Shown: one piece after another, positions 1-11,990 of the stretch
Layout of the letters: the number at the start of each line of letters is the position of its first letter
How positions within the stretch are numbered: position 1 is the stretch's first letter
Assembly (NCBI GenBank): GCA_026874595.1
Contig: CM049309.1
Location: forward strand, 23,875,033-23,939,032
Length of the DNA: 64,000 bases
Reading direction: 5' to 3'
From: Sipunculus nudus
Taxonomy: Eukaryota > Annelida > Sipuncula > Golfingiida > Sipunculidae
The notes under the pieces: generated by a model
The model's database searches: none
Told to the model about the DNA's origin: nothing
What the model saw: only the letters and a program-made list of their open reading frames with translations
Made by a program: the position numbers and the translations under genes

Positions 1-3000
1 TTTAGATACATTTGACACAAGAAATTAAGAAAAGAAAGAAGGGTTTTGATATGTTGCCATGCAGTTTAATGTAAGCCCATTAAAATGTGATATTCTGTTA
101 TTGGGTGCAAAAAGAGTGTACTTGAAATTAAAAAAAAAATTATAAAATAAAAATGAATGTGAATGTCATAAATGCACATACCCTTGTAAAACACACTGTA
201 CCAGGTTTAAAAAGACACTTCATGGGGTATCACTTTAATTTTACATGACTTTTGGGTTTATTTTGAATGAATTTATTTCAGGAACACTAACATTAGCATG
301 TTCGATTTATATTAGATAAGATTTCAAAAGCTGTCATTAACTAAATGACTATTATAGAAATCAAAAAGGCCAGGCCAAGGTTTATTATAAAGGAAGCTAT
401 ATATGCATGCCAGTATACTGAATATACATTCAAACCCTGAGTTTGTTTGAATTAGGACAACTTATTAGGACAACGAATTAAACAATATTGCAGGGACCTC
501 GACCTGCAGCACGGGGGAACCAAGAATTGATTAACATTCTGTTTTCTTAATGTTGTCTATAGTTTTATATAATCCAAAGCTATGAAAATGTGTCCATTTA
601 AAAATGAATTCTTATTTGGTTGGTCCATGCCGTTGGATGGGGACCGGCTCTCTCTCTCTCTGTCGTATACTCACCCTTTATAGGAGTTTTAGCGGTCGGT
701 ACGGACTGTGAATCCCCCCCCCCCAAACCAACCAACCAAACAGACACATATGGCAGTATAGTGTCACCCCCAACCCCTACTTCCCTTCTGTTACGAATTT
801 GAAAACTTCTCATGAATAGAATTTCGAAAATTTACATTCATATACATAAATTTAAACTCAGTTTTCATTTTAAATACATAATGCGACGAACTGTCCATTT
901 ATAATTCATTTTCATGTTGAAACTAACTCAGATTCCTTTTCATGTTGAAACTAACTCAGAGAAAAAAAAAATTTTCCTGAGCATATATAAGCACCACTAG
1001 AAGAAATTGACAGGGAAAGTGGTATAATGAAAATTTAAACAACATAACGTCTAATATTCTTAATATTCCTATACTTTATAATGACAAATGTGTATTTTCT
1101 AATTATAGTCCAGACTAATCAAGACAAATCTAGACCGTTACTCAAATCTGATCTGTTACTCAAATTTTATCCTGGAAAAAAATAGTTTTTTTTTCGCGTT
1201 CAGTGGCTTATTAATATATAACGTTAATCGTGATCATGTTCGAAAAATCTCTTTTACCTCATTAGGTTCCTGTCATGTGACTAGCACAGGTGCGCTTCAT
1301 CTCAATGTAAATAAAACAGGAAAGCGTTTTGTATTAATTCCCAATATAAAAAGGTTGAACAAAATTGATTAAGACAGAACAGCATAAAGATGAGGATCAA
1401 GTATCGTCCCCCCTATACGTTTCTGTGGGCAGACTGATAAAACATTGTACAAATTTAAATTGCAAATATTAAGGGTTAATTCGACATGCGACCTGTGACA
1501 TATGGGTTTAAGTGTGTACGCTAAATCACACCTCCAATGAGCGCTTACGAGAAATTGGAGGAAATAAACTTGCAATGGCATGCAGGGTTCGATAAAGACG
1601 CGGGGGATGCGACACGAAGGTTTTCCAAAGACAATGTCAAGACGAGGATCTATCTGCGGGCAGAGTTTGGCTGCAAGGGGATCTGTATCGGCAAAGTTTA
1701 GAAAGAGTAAAGCTTTTTTGGACCATGCCCGCCTCAAATTATATAACTTTGGTAGGCCTGAAGCCAGTAGCTAAAGGTTACACCCATAAAGATTTACCTG
1801 TAAATAAATAAATTCTAACACACCCATGAAAGGTAACCCTTAAATATATATCACATCACCTGTTGTACCTTTGATCTCATTGGGAAGTAACATTAAGGAG
1901 GTAATATACGCGCGAAAACTGAGCAAGCCATCTTTGTTACCTGACTGGAATTAGCGCAACTAATTTATTATTGGATAACGTTACTTAATCCTAGGTTTAT
2001 TTTCATTTTCCACAACTGTAAGCTAGTCACATTCTGAAAGCTTAGATGGTAATTTATATATAGAATTGCACCAGGGCTGTGTAAAGATGTTTCTGCAAAT
2101 CAGATCCGCATCCATGCATATGTAATATTTCCTGTGTAGTGCCATATCAGTTAAGTAAGTTTTCGGAAGTATGAGAGAATTTCTGGCGATCAGCAATCAG
2201 GAAAAGTTTGCAAATATCTTTACAAGTAAGAAGACGAACTGATGGCAAGAACACACAAAAAAAATTTTAAAAAGTATAGGTCATCATACCATCCAGTAAA
2301 TAAACATGGGCTTGGCGGAGAAAAAACCGTAGACGTTCATTTAAGAGAATAGCTTCAGCCGTCACTGGATGTTACAGTAGTTTATTTAAACTGCCCCGAT
2401 GTTCTGATTAAAGTATTATGCAAAAAAAGTTGACAATTTTCGTCATCCGCATAAAGCTTGAATCACTCTCCGATCACACAGCCGTCGATCTTTGCATGGA
2501 TGCGCGTACGAACGTATTCATGAAAAGCGTTCACGCTGTTGTTTTTTATTCTACGTTCACTGGATCACGTACTCTGTTGCTGTCCTTTGAGGCAGTGTGG
2601 GGTCATTCGTCCTTTGTCACCAATAAGACACAGATCCTCAATGATTAGGTTTAAATACGGACATAACCATCAAAATTGTGAACTAGCTGGTCACGTATGT
2701 TATGATAAGCACATATCAAACTTGAGCCAGGCGTGTATTACCGGTGACACTCGAGACAAGTGTTGAGTGCTACTAATACCCGCGCTGTGATCATGTTGCT
2801 TGGTTTAGGACGAGGGCTATTGGTGGATTGTGCGGCTACTGCTAATGGTCGAAATATGTTTCCCGGTGGAACTGCACGAACCAGCGATATGGCCGACCGC
2901 CATACCTGCCAGTCTGCTGTGGGATTAGAGGCGGAAGCGTAGGAGAGAGATGCGATGACGTGTAGGGATTGCCGGTGTCACACTTGAAGATGTTTCCGCA

Positions 3001-4316
3001 GGTCCGGCAAAGCCACGCCCAGCTGTACAGTAGTCAGCGCTGGCTGCAAAAGCCGTTAGAAAGCTCTCTGGTGGCAGTGGGACGTGGTTTAAATGTAAAG
3101 AATCTTATTATCAAACTATGAAAAAGCAGCTACCATCAATTATATTTTCTTCCAGTCTATTAAAATGACTTGTGAATTTATCTATATCTACATCAAACTA
3201 TATTACATAATAATCTTACTGAAGAAATATAACATTAAGGCGAGAGCTTTTGGGGTTTTTACATGTTTTCGTATGTAATGATAATTTTTCATTTTTTTTT
3301 ATTTAGAGACATTTCCGGGGGACAACAATTTTATCCAATATTACAAGGGGAGTTTATGTATTTGCTATGTTTAGCTTCATGACATGCATTAGCTAACATA
3401 ATGACGGCCATAAATACAAACAGGCGATAGAGCGTAAAGCTTATCCCCTTATTAATGGGCCCGCCAAAGTTTTATTTTTATTTTTTTGTTTACTTTAGAC
3501 GGCATTGCTTGTTATATAACAGGCATCCCTGCTAGATCATTCAGCCATAGAGTGAAGAAAAAAGTGTGGGTGGATGGCACCTTAAATTTTGTCTTTCAAG
3601 GTAATTTCAAAGATCAAACAAAAAAAATGGGCCAGCCGAGGTCATTTTCTTTGCCATTTTCCATGTCAAAATTGAACCTGAACCGGTAAAGTGTTTCCCC
3701 ATTAATAAAACCAACGTATATTCGGTAACCTTATAGGCTCTAGGGTTATGTTTGTGTCAAGTGACACAAGTGTCAAGTGTGGTTAACACATTTTGAATTA
3801 TAACAGAATAAAAAATTGTCTCATTTTGTAAAATGCTGGATAACAGCTCCATGTATAACGGACATTTGTTTATAATAATGCTGTTTTGGGAGAGAGTTGT
3901 GGTTATCATAAGACCCTGGATGGACGTTTTACATTTAAAGGTAATAGGCGTACTGAAACATTCAAAATGGCTGTAAAGATAGCTGCCACAATGAAGAAAA
4001 GGCGATTCCAATCATTATAATAGAAGTCAACATATATAAATGCTTTAATGGACCATTGTGTGTTTTAAGTACAAATACGACATTTGGTAGCATTTATCGC
4101 CAATACATGAAACGATGGGGATTTATAGTATGACATTACCGACGATTTCAGTCTTAACGACTTAACCACTTCGCATTCTGGTCTATCGGGCCTGATCATT
4201 TTTGTAGCTTTAATCGGCTCTCTGGGGAGCATCAACCCAAGCAACCATTACAGACGCTAGAAGATTATTTGTTAAGCATTTCCGCCTTTTTTTTTTACTC
4301 CTGGGTCAACAGAGCG
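1..4316. other. Intergenic sequence, left end
   Basis: AT-rich. A CT-rich and poly-C stretch at 640-780. No ORF with recognisable homology, no complete element. Confidence 0.5.
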
Positions 4317-4531
4317 CAGAAGCGAATCGTGGCTGGGGGTCCTCCTTTTCAGTCGCCGCAACCTTTTAATAAGCGTTTCAGACTAATTTTAGCGGCCTGG
4401 ACACCCCCCTCCTTTTCCGGACTTTTTTTAGGCTTTGTCATTGGTCCTTCTGGGTTGGGACCCCCCCCCCCCCCACCCACCCCCACCCCCACCCCCCACC
4501 TTTGTTTCCAAATCCTGTATCCGCCCCAGGG
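4317..4531 (+). mobile_element. Degenerate hAT-like MITE, copy 1
   Basis: It starts CAGAAGCGAATC and ends TATCCGCCCCAG, inverted ends of a CAGRRGCGRATC type. The interior has TTTTAGCGGCCTGGAC, CCTCCTTTTCC and a C-rich homopolymer run, all shared with the copy at 5944. No target duplication is left. Confidence 0.55.
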
Positions 4532-5943
4532 GCATACCCTTGTGGTACAGATTTTGGCCAGGAGTCTTAGCGCGACAAATTGCATGCGGTCTCAAGTCAA
4601 CGCCCTAAACATTACGCCACCGAGCGCGACATGAGCTCTTCAGGCACCCACATATGATCCATGGATCAGTTAATGCTTTACTGAAGGGAATTTGTCAATG
4701 AAATAGAGACACAATAAATGCCGCCATGCCAGTGTCCGGAACTCGACGTGTCCAACTTTGCAGGGTTCCCTAAATTGTCATTCAAATAAGTTTTGAAATA
4801 ATTTGAAAATACTAATTGCCTATATGTGGTAACGCAGGCTTTTTTATTATATTTTGATTGTTACATGTACATGATTTCACTAGATGCTCTTTTAAGGTTC
4901 CACTGTTAATTTTCATATTTTATTTATTTATTTATTTATTTTTTTGGTGTTTAAGTAACTATAGGTATACAAGATCTATAATCTGCGGATGGGTCATCAG
5001 AAACACCTAGAGCTGATTATTTTGTCAACTTTTCTCAATATCCAAACGTGTTGAAGACATTCCAGGTCCCTTTACCTTCCTGTCTAATATGTATTATACC
5101 TTTATTTACTCATAACACTTTTTAAGGGAATTTTTGCTAGAGGGAACCATCTATATTTTCGTAATGCAACTGTCAGATCGGCAGGTTGCTCCACATAATT
5201 AAATAATAAACAGAAGCGAGTTTACTAGATTTTACGCTTCATGCACGACACTTGTGTCGATGTGTTTTGGGCTTTATAAGTGTAATGGTGAAATCGTAGT
5301 GGTAAAAGATACACTTTATGTCAGAATCATCTAACACTTGAAAATGTTTGAGCTATAATTGTAAAATTAATCAGCTAATCCAGATTAATTTTAAAAAATT
5401 GCGATGGATCGTTTAAATACAGTTCGACCACTAACTCATAGAAATCATTTATGATGAATTTGTAAAATTACTTGGAGTATCTTTTGATAATGATTTCGGT
5501 TTAGATATACACGAAATTTGCTCAAAAAAGCAAGTACACTCAAATGTTCTTCAGCTTATTAGTAATTAATCCATTGGACCAGTATAATCGTGTTGGTATC
5601 TGTAGAACCTGTATCTATACAACTGTATACAACTTTTACGCGTGCCCTTTATTTAATATACAACTTTTTGATGATGATGAAAACATCATTATCAAGGTCA
5701 AACGGAACAAAATTTGACGGGAATGGTACCATACCATTTTATGAACACTATTGATGAGCAAGAGGTCAAACATTCCAGCTGAACATCAGTTACATCTTTT
5801 GGTTGCAAAAATACCAAACACTGAAACTTTTTTGTATGAGGCAACATATGTATACCGTATACGACTATATTTCCAATCTAGTATTATTCCTAGCCAGACG
5901 TATACAATCCATCACACTATACCATTACTCGTCATGCATGTAG
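4532..5943. other. Intergenic sequence
   Basis: (TTTA)n at about 4920-4942. Nothing else recognised. Confidence 0.5.
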
Positions 5944-6173
5944 CAGAAGCGAATCAAGTGGGGGGGGGGGGGGGGGGGTCTAGGGGGTCCAGACCCCCCC
6001 CCCCCCCCCCCTTTTTTTTTTCATTAGACACAACGATTTTTAAGGGCTTCAGACAAAGTTTTGCGGCCTGGACCCCTCCTTTTCCAGACCTGGGGACCTT
6101 TTTTAGGGGTTTCTTTAGTCCTCCTTGGTTTGACCCCCCCCCCCCCCTTTCCTTAATCCTTGATCCGCCCCTG
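5944..6173 (+). mobile_element. Degenerate hAT-like MITE, copy 2
   Basis: Same orientation and blocks as the copy at 4317 (CAGAAGCGAATC head, GCGGCCTGGACCCCTCCTTT block, GATCCGCCCCTG end). It contains G and C homopolymers of 16-19 bases facing each other (about 5960-6010), able to form a strong hairpin. The flanking 8 bp do not match. Confidence 0.6.
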
Positions 6174-6269
6174 TGTGGGACGCAATGTCTGTCTCTTCCT
6201 ATATATCTGTGTAGCTGACTAATTTTGTACCATACATATTCCTAATTATGCTACATCAATATTCCTTTC

Positions 6270-6560
6270 AAAAGGAGTTAATTGATTACAGCTCTATTTT
6301 CGAAACGCAGCTTTTGTATCCTCACCAACGCACTTCATCAGCAGACACCTTGATGTTACATTTACAAGGAGTAAATAATTTAAAGCTCTATTTTCCTAAT
6401 GTAACTTTTGTATCCTTACCATATCATCAGCAGGCACCCTGATGTTTCCTCACAAGGAGATAATTAATTAAAGCTCTATTCTCCTAAGGCAACTTTTGTA
6501 TCCTTACTAATTAATGCATGTCATAAGCAGGCACCTTGTACATTGATGTTACGTTCAAAC
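6270..6560. repeat. About 90-bp tandem repeat, three copies
   Basis: The block AAAGCTCTATTTTCCTAA and ACTTTTGTATCCTTACC recurs with GCTCTATT at 6291, 6385 and 6473; each copy ends in GCAGRCACCYTGATGTT. Confidence 0.8.
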
Positions 6561-7749
6561 GATTTTAATTAGTTACAGCTACAAATAGCATCAGGGTTTG
6601 TATATCAAGATTTTAAAAGATTAAATTGGGCCTTTTAACTCACTGAAATAAACACAAAATCTTGCATAAACAACATTCAGGACGGCCAATAATCAAGGTT
6701 AAAAAAGGTGCTCGGTATATCACCAAACCTGCTAGATGATATATTTGAACTAAATATTAAAGGGTAAAGTTTTTGAGGACAATAACAGTCAAATTACCAA
6801 ATTGATATTATTATTTGTAATAATAACTGCTATCATATTTGCATATGACTAAACTGTTTTTATACACCTTGAACTTTCATTCAAGTTATTGAGAAATGAA
6901 CCTTGCTTGCAATCGATTAATCAGTCATAGATATTCAATAATAACTATTATTATTGACATACATTATGTCATTATATTTTATCATATTTCTTTCATAACA
7001 CTATAGTCGGTATAGCACCATGTACATGCCAGTGTTTTTGAGATTCTCTCTCAAAAACAGTATTAAGGTGGTTATAAACTAATAAGCACTATCACAAATG
7101 CGTCCATTTGAAAATTAATCTGCTTCCTGGCAAAAAGAAAGAAAGAAAATAACTTGATATCACTACTATGGAAGGAGTAGAATAACTTAATATTTCTCAA
7201 GAAGTTGCAGTCACACTGAGAACAAACTGACATCAAAAGCAAAACATAAGGAAGCCAAGTCATATTCACCAACGCCCCCTTGTGGCCACAGTCGTATAGA
7301 AAACATAGGGTTCTTTCCTGGCCCAAGCATGATAAAATTACCAAGTCTGAAGTCCGTGCATTAAGAGTTACAAATTCAGTAAAATCAAGATCCTATGTAG
7401 TAAATTATCTACATTTTTTTATTCAATGTAAGTTACCTGTTTACAATACTCAATTTTCATTTGCAAACAACAAAATAATTGGAGTTCATGGACATCATGA
7501 ATGGAAAAAAATAGCCTTAACACCAGGAAAACACCGAAAAAAAATTACTTGTGACCTTGATGACCTAAAAAAAGGACCTTCACATTCAAATTTCGCGATG
7601 GCACCCACCTACAGCTTTTTCACCTCCCAACACGAGACAGATCCCACAAGGATGTCACATGCGATGCCGTAAAAATAATTCTAGAGGACTTTTCAGAGTT
7701 TGGCTGACCTGCTATACTGATGGTTTCGTTTGAGTGGGTTCTGTCTAGA
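6561..7749. other. Intergenic sequence
   Basis: Contains ACGCCCCCTTGTGGCC near 7270, a short motif often seen in invertebrate repeats. No gene. Confidence 0.45.
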
Positions 7750-7879
7750 GCAAAGTTCTATAATAACAACAAATCCTTCAAACATAGGACCACTCAAACG
7801 AAACAGAGCTCGCTAATCTCGCAAATCATGTGTGGACCCTGAAAGACAAGCAACAAAATTCCCCCATCACCTGTTCTTG
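7750..7879 (+). pseudogene. GIY-YIG endonuclease relic from a retroelement
   Basis: One frame reads KFYNNNKSFKHRTTQTKQ; a second frame then reads ANHVWTLKDKQ. Together these resemble the conserved end of GIY-YIG endonuclease domains attached to reverse transcriptases of Penelope-like and related elements (RFxNHxxSF then LSxHIWxLKD). A frameshift and flanking stops mark it as dead. Confidence 0.45.
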
Positions 7880-9069
7880 AATCCAGCAATCAAACACATT
7901 CATGACCTCTCCAAATCAGTGCAACTAGTGTTTGGCCGAGAAACTAGCAATCCTGAGCTTATAACAAAAGAACTTGCTGAATAAACGCTTCGAAATTGTA
8001 TCAACCTGCCATCATGGACCAAGGGCACCCAACCGTTCGTAAAGGAAATGATAAAAACCGACATCGCAGCGGTAGAATTTCAGTCATCTAATGAGCCCAT
8101 GAGGTGAAACCGGCGGTAGTGTTTGTTTCCTGAGGATAACTTATACAACGAAACCCAATATCGGTTGACTTCTGTATGACATGAAAAACGGATTTTTACA
8201 ACCTGAAGAAGAATCATAAATAATTCAAGTATAATGTATAGGAATTCATATAGAAATGTGTTTTTTTAAGTGAAAACGTGTAAGGATTAAGAACAGTAGA
8301 TCCTAGACCTGAAGATGGATTCGGCACTTCCATGGAGATTTATTCTTGTATCACAGATTAGATGTTATTAAATTTTTTTTGTCCAGATGTATGAAGAAGC
8401 CAAGCGTACGTTAAATTTATTGTTAATCTGTAGGAAAGAAACCGTTAATATCCGAGGTTGGTGAATATTACATAAATCATGGGGAAATGCTGCGTTCCTG
8501 ATTTTTAAACCGTCAGATTCAATATTACGGTCTGTAAAAATTATTAAATATGCCCTTGAAAATTGAAGAACAACACTGTTATCTGACGGTGTTTTTTTTA
8601 AATATATGAACCAATCATTTCCTTGCTAAGTACATTTTATAAACAAGTGGAAAAACAGAGAATTATAAATTCATAAAAAATTAAATATGTTATATGATAT
8701 TTGTTTATGAACGACAATGAGATTCTAAGTAACATATATCAGTAAGGGATGTTGATTATTTATAGACCCTTTGCACAGCGCGACTTTTTTTTAAGATGTT
8801 TTGGTGGAGGTTTCCGCCACCATTTTTAATGCTTGCTTTACGAATTATCATGTACATCGGAAGAATTCCATTCCGGTTTCGGACTACGTGATAGGGGATA
8901 AAATGCAACAATTCTTTCGTTAACCGGACACGTTGTATCTCTCCTGTGGGTCCTGGGTGTGTCATCCCTATTGCTGGGTCATAACACCGAGGAACCCCCC
9001 GAAAGGCGCACTCGTTTGTGAGTGAAACACGACTGTTGGGCACAGTCTCCCCTTAAAACCTGCATAGCG
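7880..9069. other. Intergenic sequence
   Basis: The frame at 7866-8105 (HHLFLNPAIKHIHDLSKS) may be part of the decayed element to its left. Nothing else recognised. Confidence 0.4.
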
Positions 9070-9185
9070 CTTACCCTAGGTTGGGGCCGACCGTGAGCTA
9101 TCTTAACGCCTCGACTTAGATTCAAACTCACGATCCCCCGCATTGAGCGCTGTGCTCATACCATACGCAGAGTCTGACATTTAAC
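9070..9185 (-). mobile_element. Possible tRNA-derived SINE fragment
   Basis: The minus strand reads GAGCACAGCGCTCAATGCGG and then GTGAGTTTGAATCTA, resembling the anticodon-arm to B-box part of a tRNA-like SINE head. The A box is poor. Confidence 0.3.
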
Positions 9186-9574
9186 TGGCGATCCCGCCTT
9201 TCAATGATATAATCCGAGGATCAGCTCGTGAAAGGCGCATGATGTTTGGCGAGAAATCAGTTTAACGGCATGTCATTGGCTAGCATTATTATTAATCCAA
9301 TTGGAGAAGTATTTCTATATTCATTATACCTGGAATGTGGAGGCAACGGCATGGCAGATTAGGAATCTCAACTGTAATGCTATACTTGTATGTGTCACAT
9401 CGATCGTGAATGAAGTTTCGTGCTACCTATCGTATCAATATGGCCCTGAACTGTGTACTCCCAGTTAGTTCAGATTACTCTACAAAGTGCATCCCCCTCT
9501 CAAGGAAGGAAGACCACAAGAAATTCCTGATTGAAAAGTCCGAAAAATGTATGATGAATTTCTATGTGTATAAC

Positions 9575-9581
<7 letters not shown>

Positions 9582-9621
<40 letters not shown>
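9582..9621. repeat. (TA)n microsatellite
   Basis: About 20 uninterrupted TA units. Confidence 0.95.
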
Positions 9622-9623
<2 letters not shown>

Positions 9624-10329
9624 AAAAAATACCTTCCTTATTAAACTTGGACATTTCTAGGGCTAACGGTTACGGTTTCAGAACCTTGTAATCTGACGAA
9701 CGAACGGCCAGAGGGATAACAAACCATTCACATGCAAGGTTTTTCGTCCCATTTAAGCGAATCTACGGAAGAAGGGATTCATGGAAGTTTTGAAAATGTA
9801 GACTTGAAAAATATAATTCATATTCAATATATGTGCTCTACGACTTTCTTGGAATAAATCGCACGATATTCCTACGACAGCGTAATATTGGATTAACCCA
9901 TGACATTTGCAAAAAGGATGCACTATGGCCTAACATGCGTCGTAGACCTGTTTTATACCTGTTGTGACGTATGTGAAGGCTATATTACAGTCACATTTGG
10001 TTTATATATGATCCCCCCGTTTTACAATATAATCGTTGTGTTGTCAGTTACGGCCACTACTCCAGTCTGTATTATGGCCAGGTCACTCGGTCCCACACAG
10101 ACCCGCAGACAGGTTAACGCCGAGATATCGGTAAGTGACCGTCACTCAGTGACTGGCACTCAACAAGTGGTGCGTCCACTCCTGTCATCAACAGCTTGCA
10201 CCACTTTCCTCTCTCACAGGTTCATTACTCCTAAGGTATGCTGCATAAAGACCGCCTGTACACTTAATATTGCCAACTGTACCATTTTCTCCTCACATTC
10301 TGTAAGAAAAATTGGTTTTAATATGATTC

Positions 10330-10607
10330 CAAAAGTATCGTCCGATGAAAATGTCTCATCAATGTGCAGATCAGCTTATATGCACATTAGGAACATCAGA
10401 AAACTAAAGAAATATTTAGATAGTGACTCTCTTGAAACATTCATTCATTCATTTATAACGAATACACTGATTACGGCATTTCGCTTATATGTAAAGTGCA
10501 AGGACAACATCTGTTCAACTGATTTGCAACATGTTCATAATGTGGCAGCCAGCATTTTAAGAGGATCCCCCTTCGATGACTGGTATCATCTTTTCCACAC
10601 TCATTAG
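10330..10607 (+). pseudogene. Non-LTR retrotransposon reverse transcriptase relic
   Basis: The last 90 residues of the open frame ending at 10607 read CRSAYMHIRNIRKLKKYL, ETFIHSFITNTLI and LQHVHNVAASIL. These match the conserved thumb-region blocks of LINE reverse transcriptases (SAYYHLRNIRKIRKYL, LIHAFITSRLDYCN, LQxVQNAAARL). The DYCN-type block is degraded and no upstream RT core is present. The N-terminal part of the ORF (from 9900) shows no homology I recognise. Confidence 0.72.
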
Positions 10608-10639
10608 CTCTATACTGAATACCTCTACAGCAGGTATAT

Positions 10640-10765
10640 AAGTTGTCACAATTGTTACGGGGTGACATAAAAGCGGACCGAACTGTCTCGCTAGTGATGC
10701 TAGCTTTTCTAGCGGGACTTGTGCACCACCGATATGGGTTCGAGTCCGGGATCGGCCCAATGTTT
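10640..10765 (+). mobile_element. Possible tRNA-like SINE fragment
   Basis: GGGTTCGAGTCCGGGATCGG at about 10737 contains a perfect Pol III B-box (GGTTCGAGTCC). No convincing A box or cloverleaf fits upstream, so a true tRNA gene is unlikely. Confidence 0.35.
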
Positions 10766-11499
10766 TCCCCTGAACAATTTGTCTTCGTTACACAATACAA
10801 TGCATTTTAAAAGCAACTCTTCTCGGCCTATTAGTTTTCTGTTTCAATATCTATCCTGTCTACAAAACGAAAGAAATTTAATAAAAAATAATATACCCGG
10901 CATATAATACCCAAGAATAATATTGTCTCCCACGAACATATGGAGTTTGTTCATCTCCATTTGCTTATTATCTGTATTTATATGTAATCTAATGATAGAA
11001 TACTTTATGTATGTTATTTGTGTCGTATCCAGATTTCCATACAGGAAACTGACAACATTTGCCATTATTGACAAGTAAAATAACAACATTACATATATTG
11101 TCTGAAAGAACCCGGTACCAGAACACAAAAATCTATTAATAATTATACTTCCTGCTTTTAATATTGATTTTGTTAAGATATTTTGAACTGTCGTTTTATC
11201 ATCCAAGATAATATGCAAAGACATTTTCATATACTCTGTACGCTTTTTATCCTCATATACATGCCGGGTACCCTATAGCTTTTATAATAAGTTTACTCTA
11301 GATAAAAGGCAACATGAAATCTTAATATAAAATCATGTAACGTAATGTGGTTTGACATACAAGATAAATATATATATAAAGAAATGAGGCTGGAGCTTAC
11401 CACACATGATTGTATTGCACATTGGTATCTATATGCTGAGTCCGACCATATTATGCAGATTTCATGCTTTCAGAATAATAGACCAGATAACCGATAGGT
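10766..11499. other. Intergenic sequence
   Basis: A 128-codon minus-strand ORF (10844-11230) is AT-driven and shows no homology I recognise. Confidence 0.45.
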
Positions 11500-11526
11500 T
11501 TATTATATTATATTATATTATATTAT
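11500..11526. repeat. (TATTA)n microsatellite
   Basis: About five TATTA units. Confidence 0.85.
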
Positions 11527-11834
11527 CTCTCAGACACTCATCGTTTCTATGCAGTGTACGTCTGATGGCTGTCTGCTAGAACATATATGAAAGATGAACA
11601 TTCATTCAAAAGAAGAAACTGATTTGCGCCGGACCTTTATCCTATGACGGCCAGGCTTAATTAGCTCGCCCATCTATTTCTTGAGCGTACAGACGTTACC
11701 TACCTTATGCGTGAAACATACGCACCAATATAACCAATATAACTAGCTCCCATAAAGTCGGGACCTTCTTCTGCCTCCCATCTTCTTATCATACAATTAC
11801 AATCTACATTTAACGTTAATCTACAAAACCACTA

Positions 11835-11990
11835 ATAATAAATACCACTAATGAATACCACTTATAATAAATACCACTAATGAATACCACTTTTAATAAA
11901 TACCACTAATGAATACCACTTTTAATAAATACCACTAATGAATACCACTTTTAATAAATACCACTAATAATAAATACCACTAATAATGAA
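11835..11990. repeat. 29-bp minisatellite
   Basis: Units of TTTTAATAAATACCACTAAT followed by GAATACCAC are repeated about five times, with small variants at both ends. Confidence 0.85.

Noticed and set aside
9900-10607. A 235-codon ORF as an intact gene
   Set aside because: Only its last third has homology, to a LINE reverse transcriptase, and that part is degraded and truncated. The first two thirds match nothing and lack coding character.
10640-10765. Functional tRNA gene
   Set aside because: A good B box is present, but no A box, acceptor stem or anticodon arm could be fitted.
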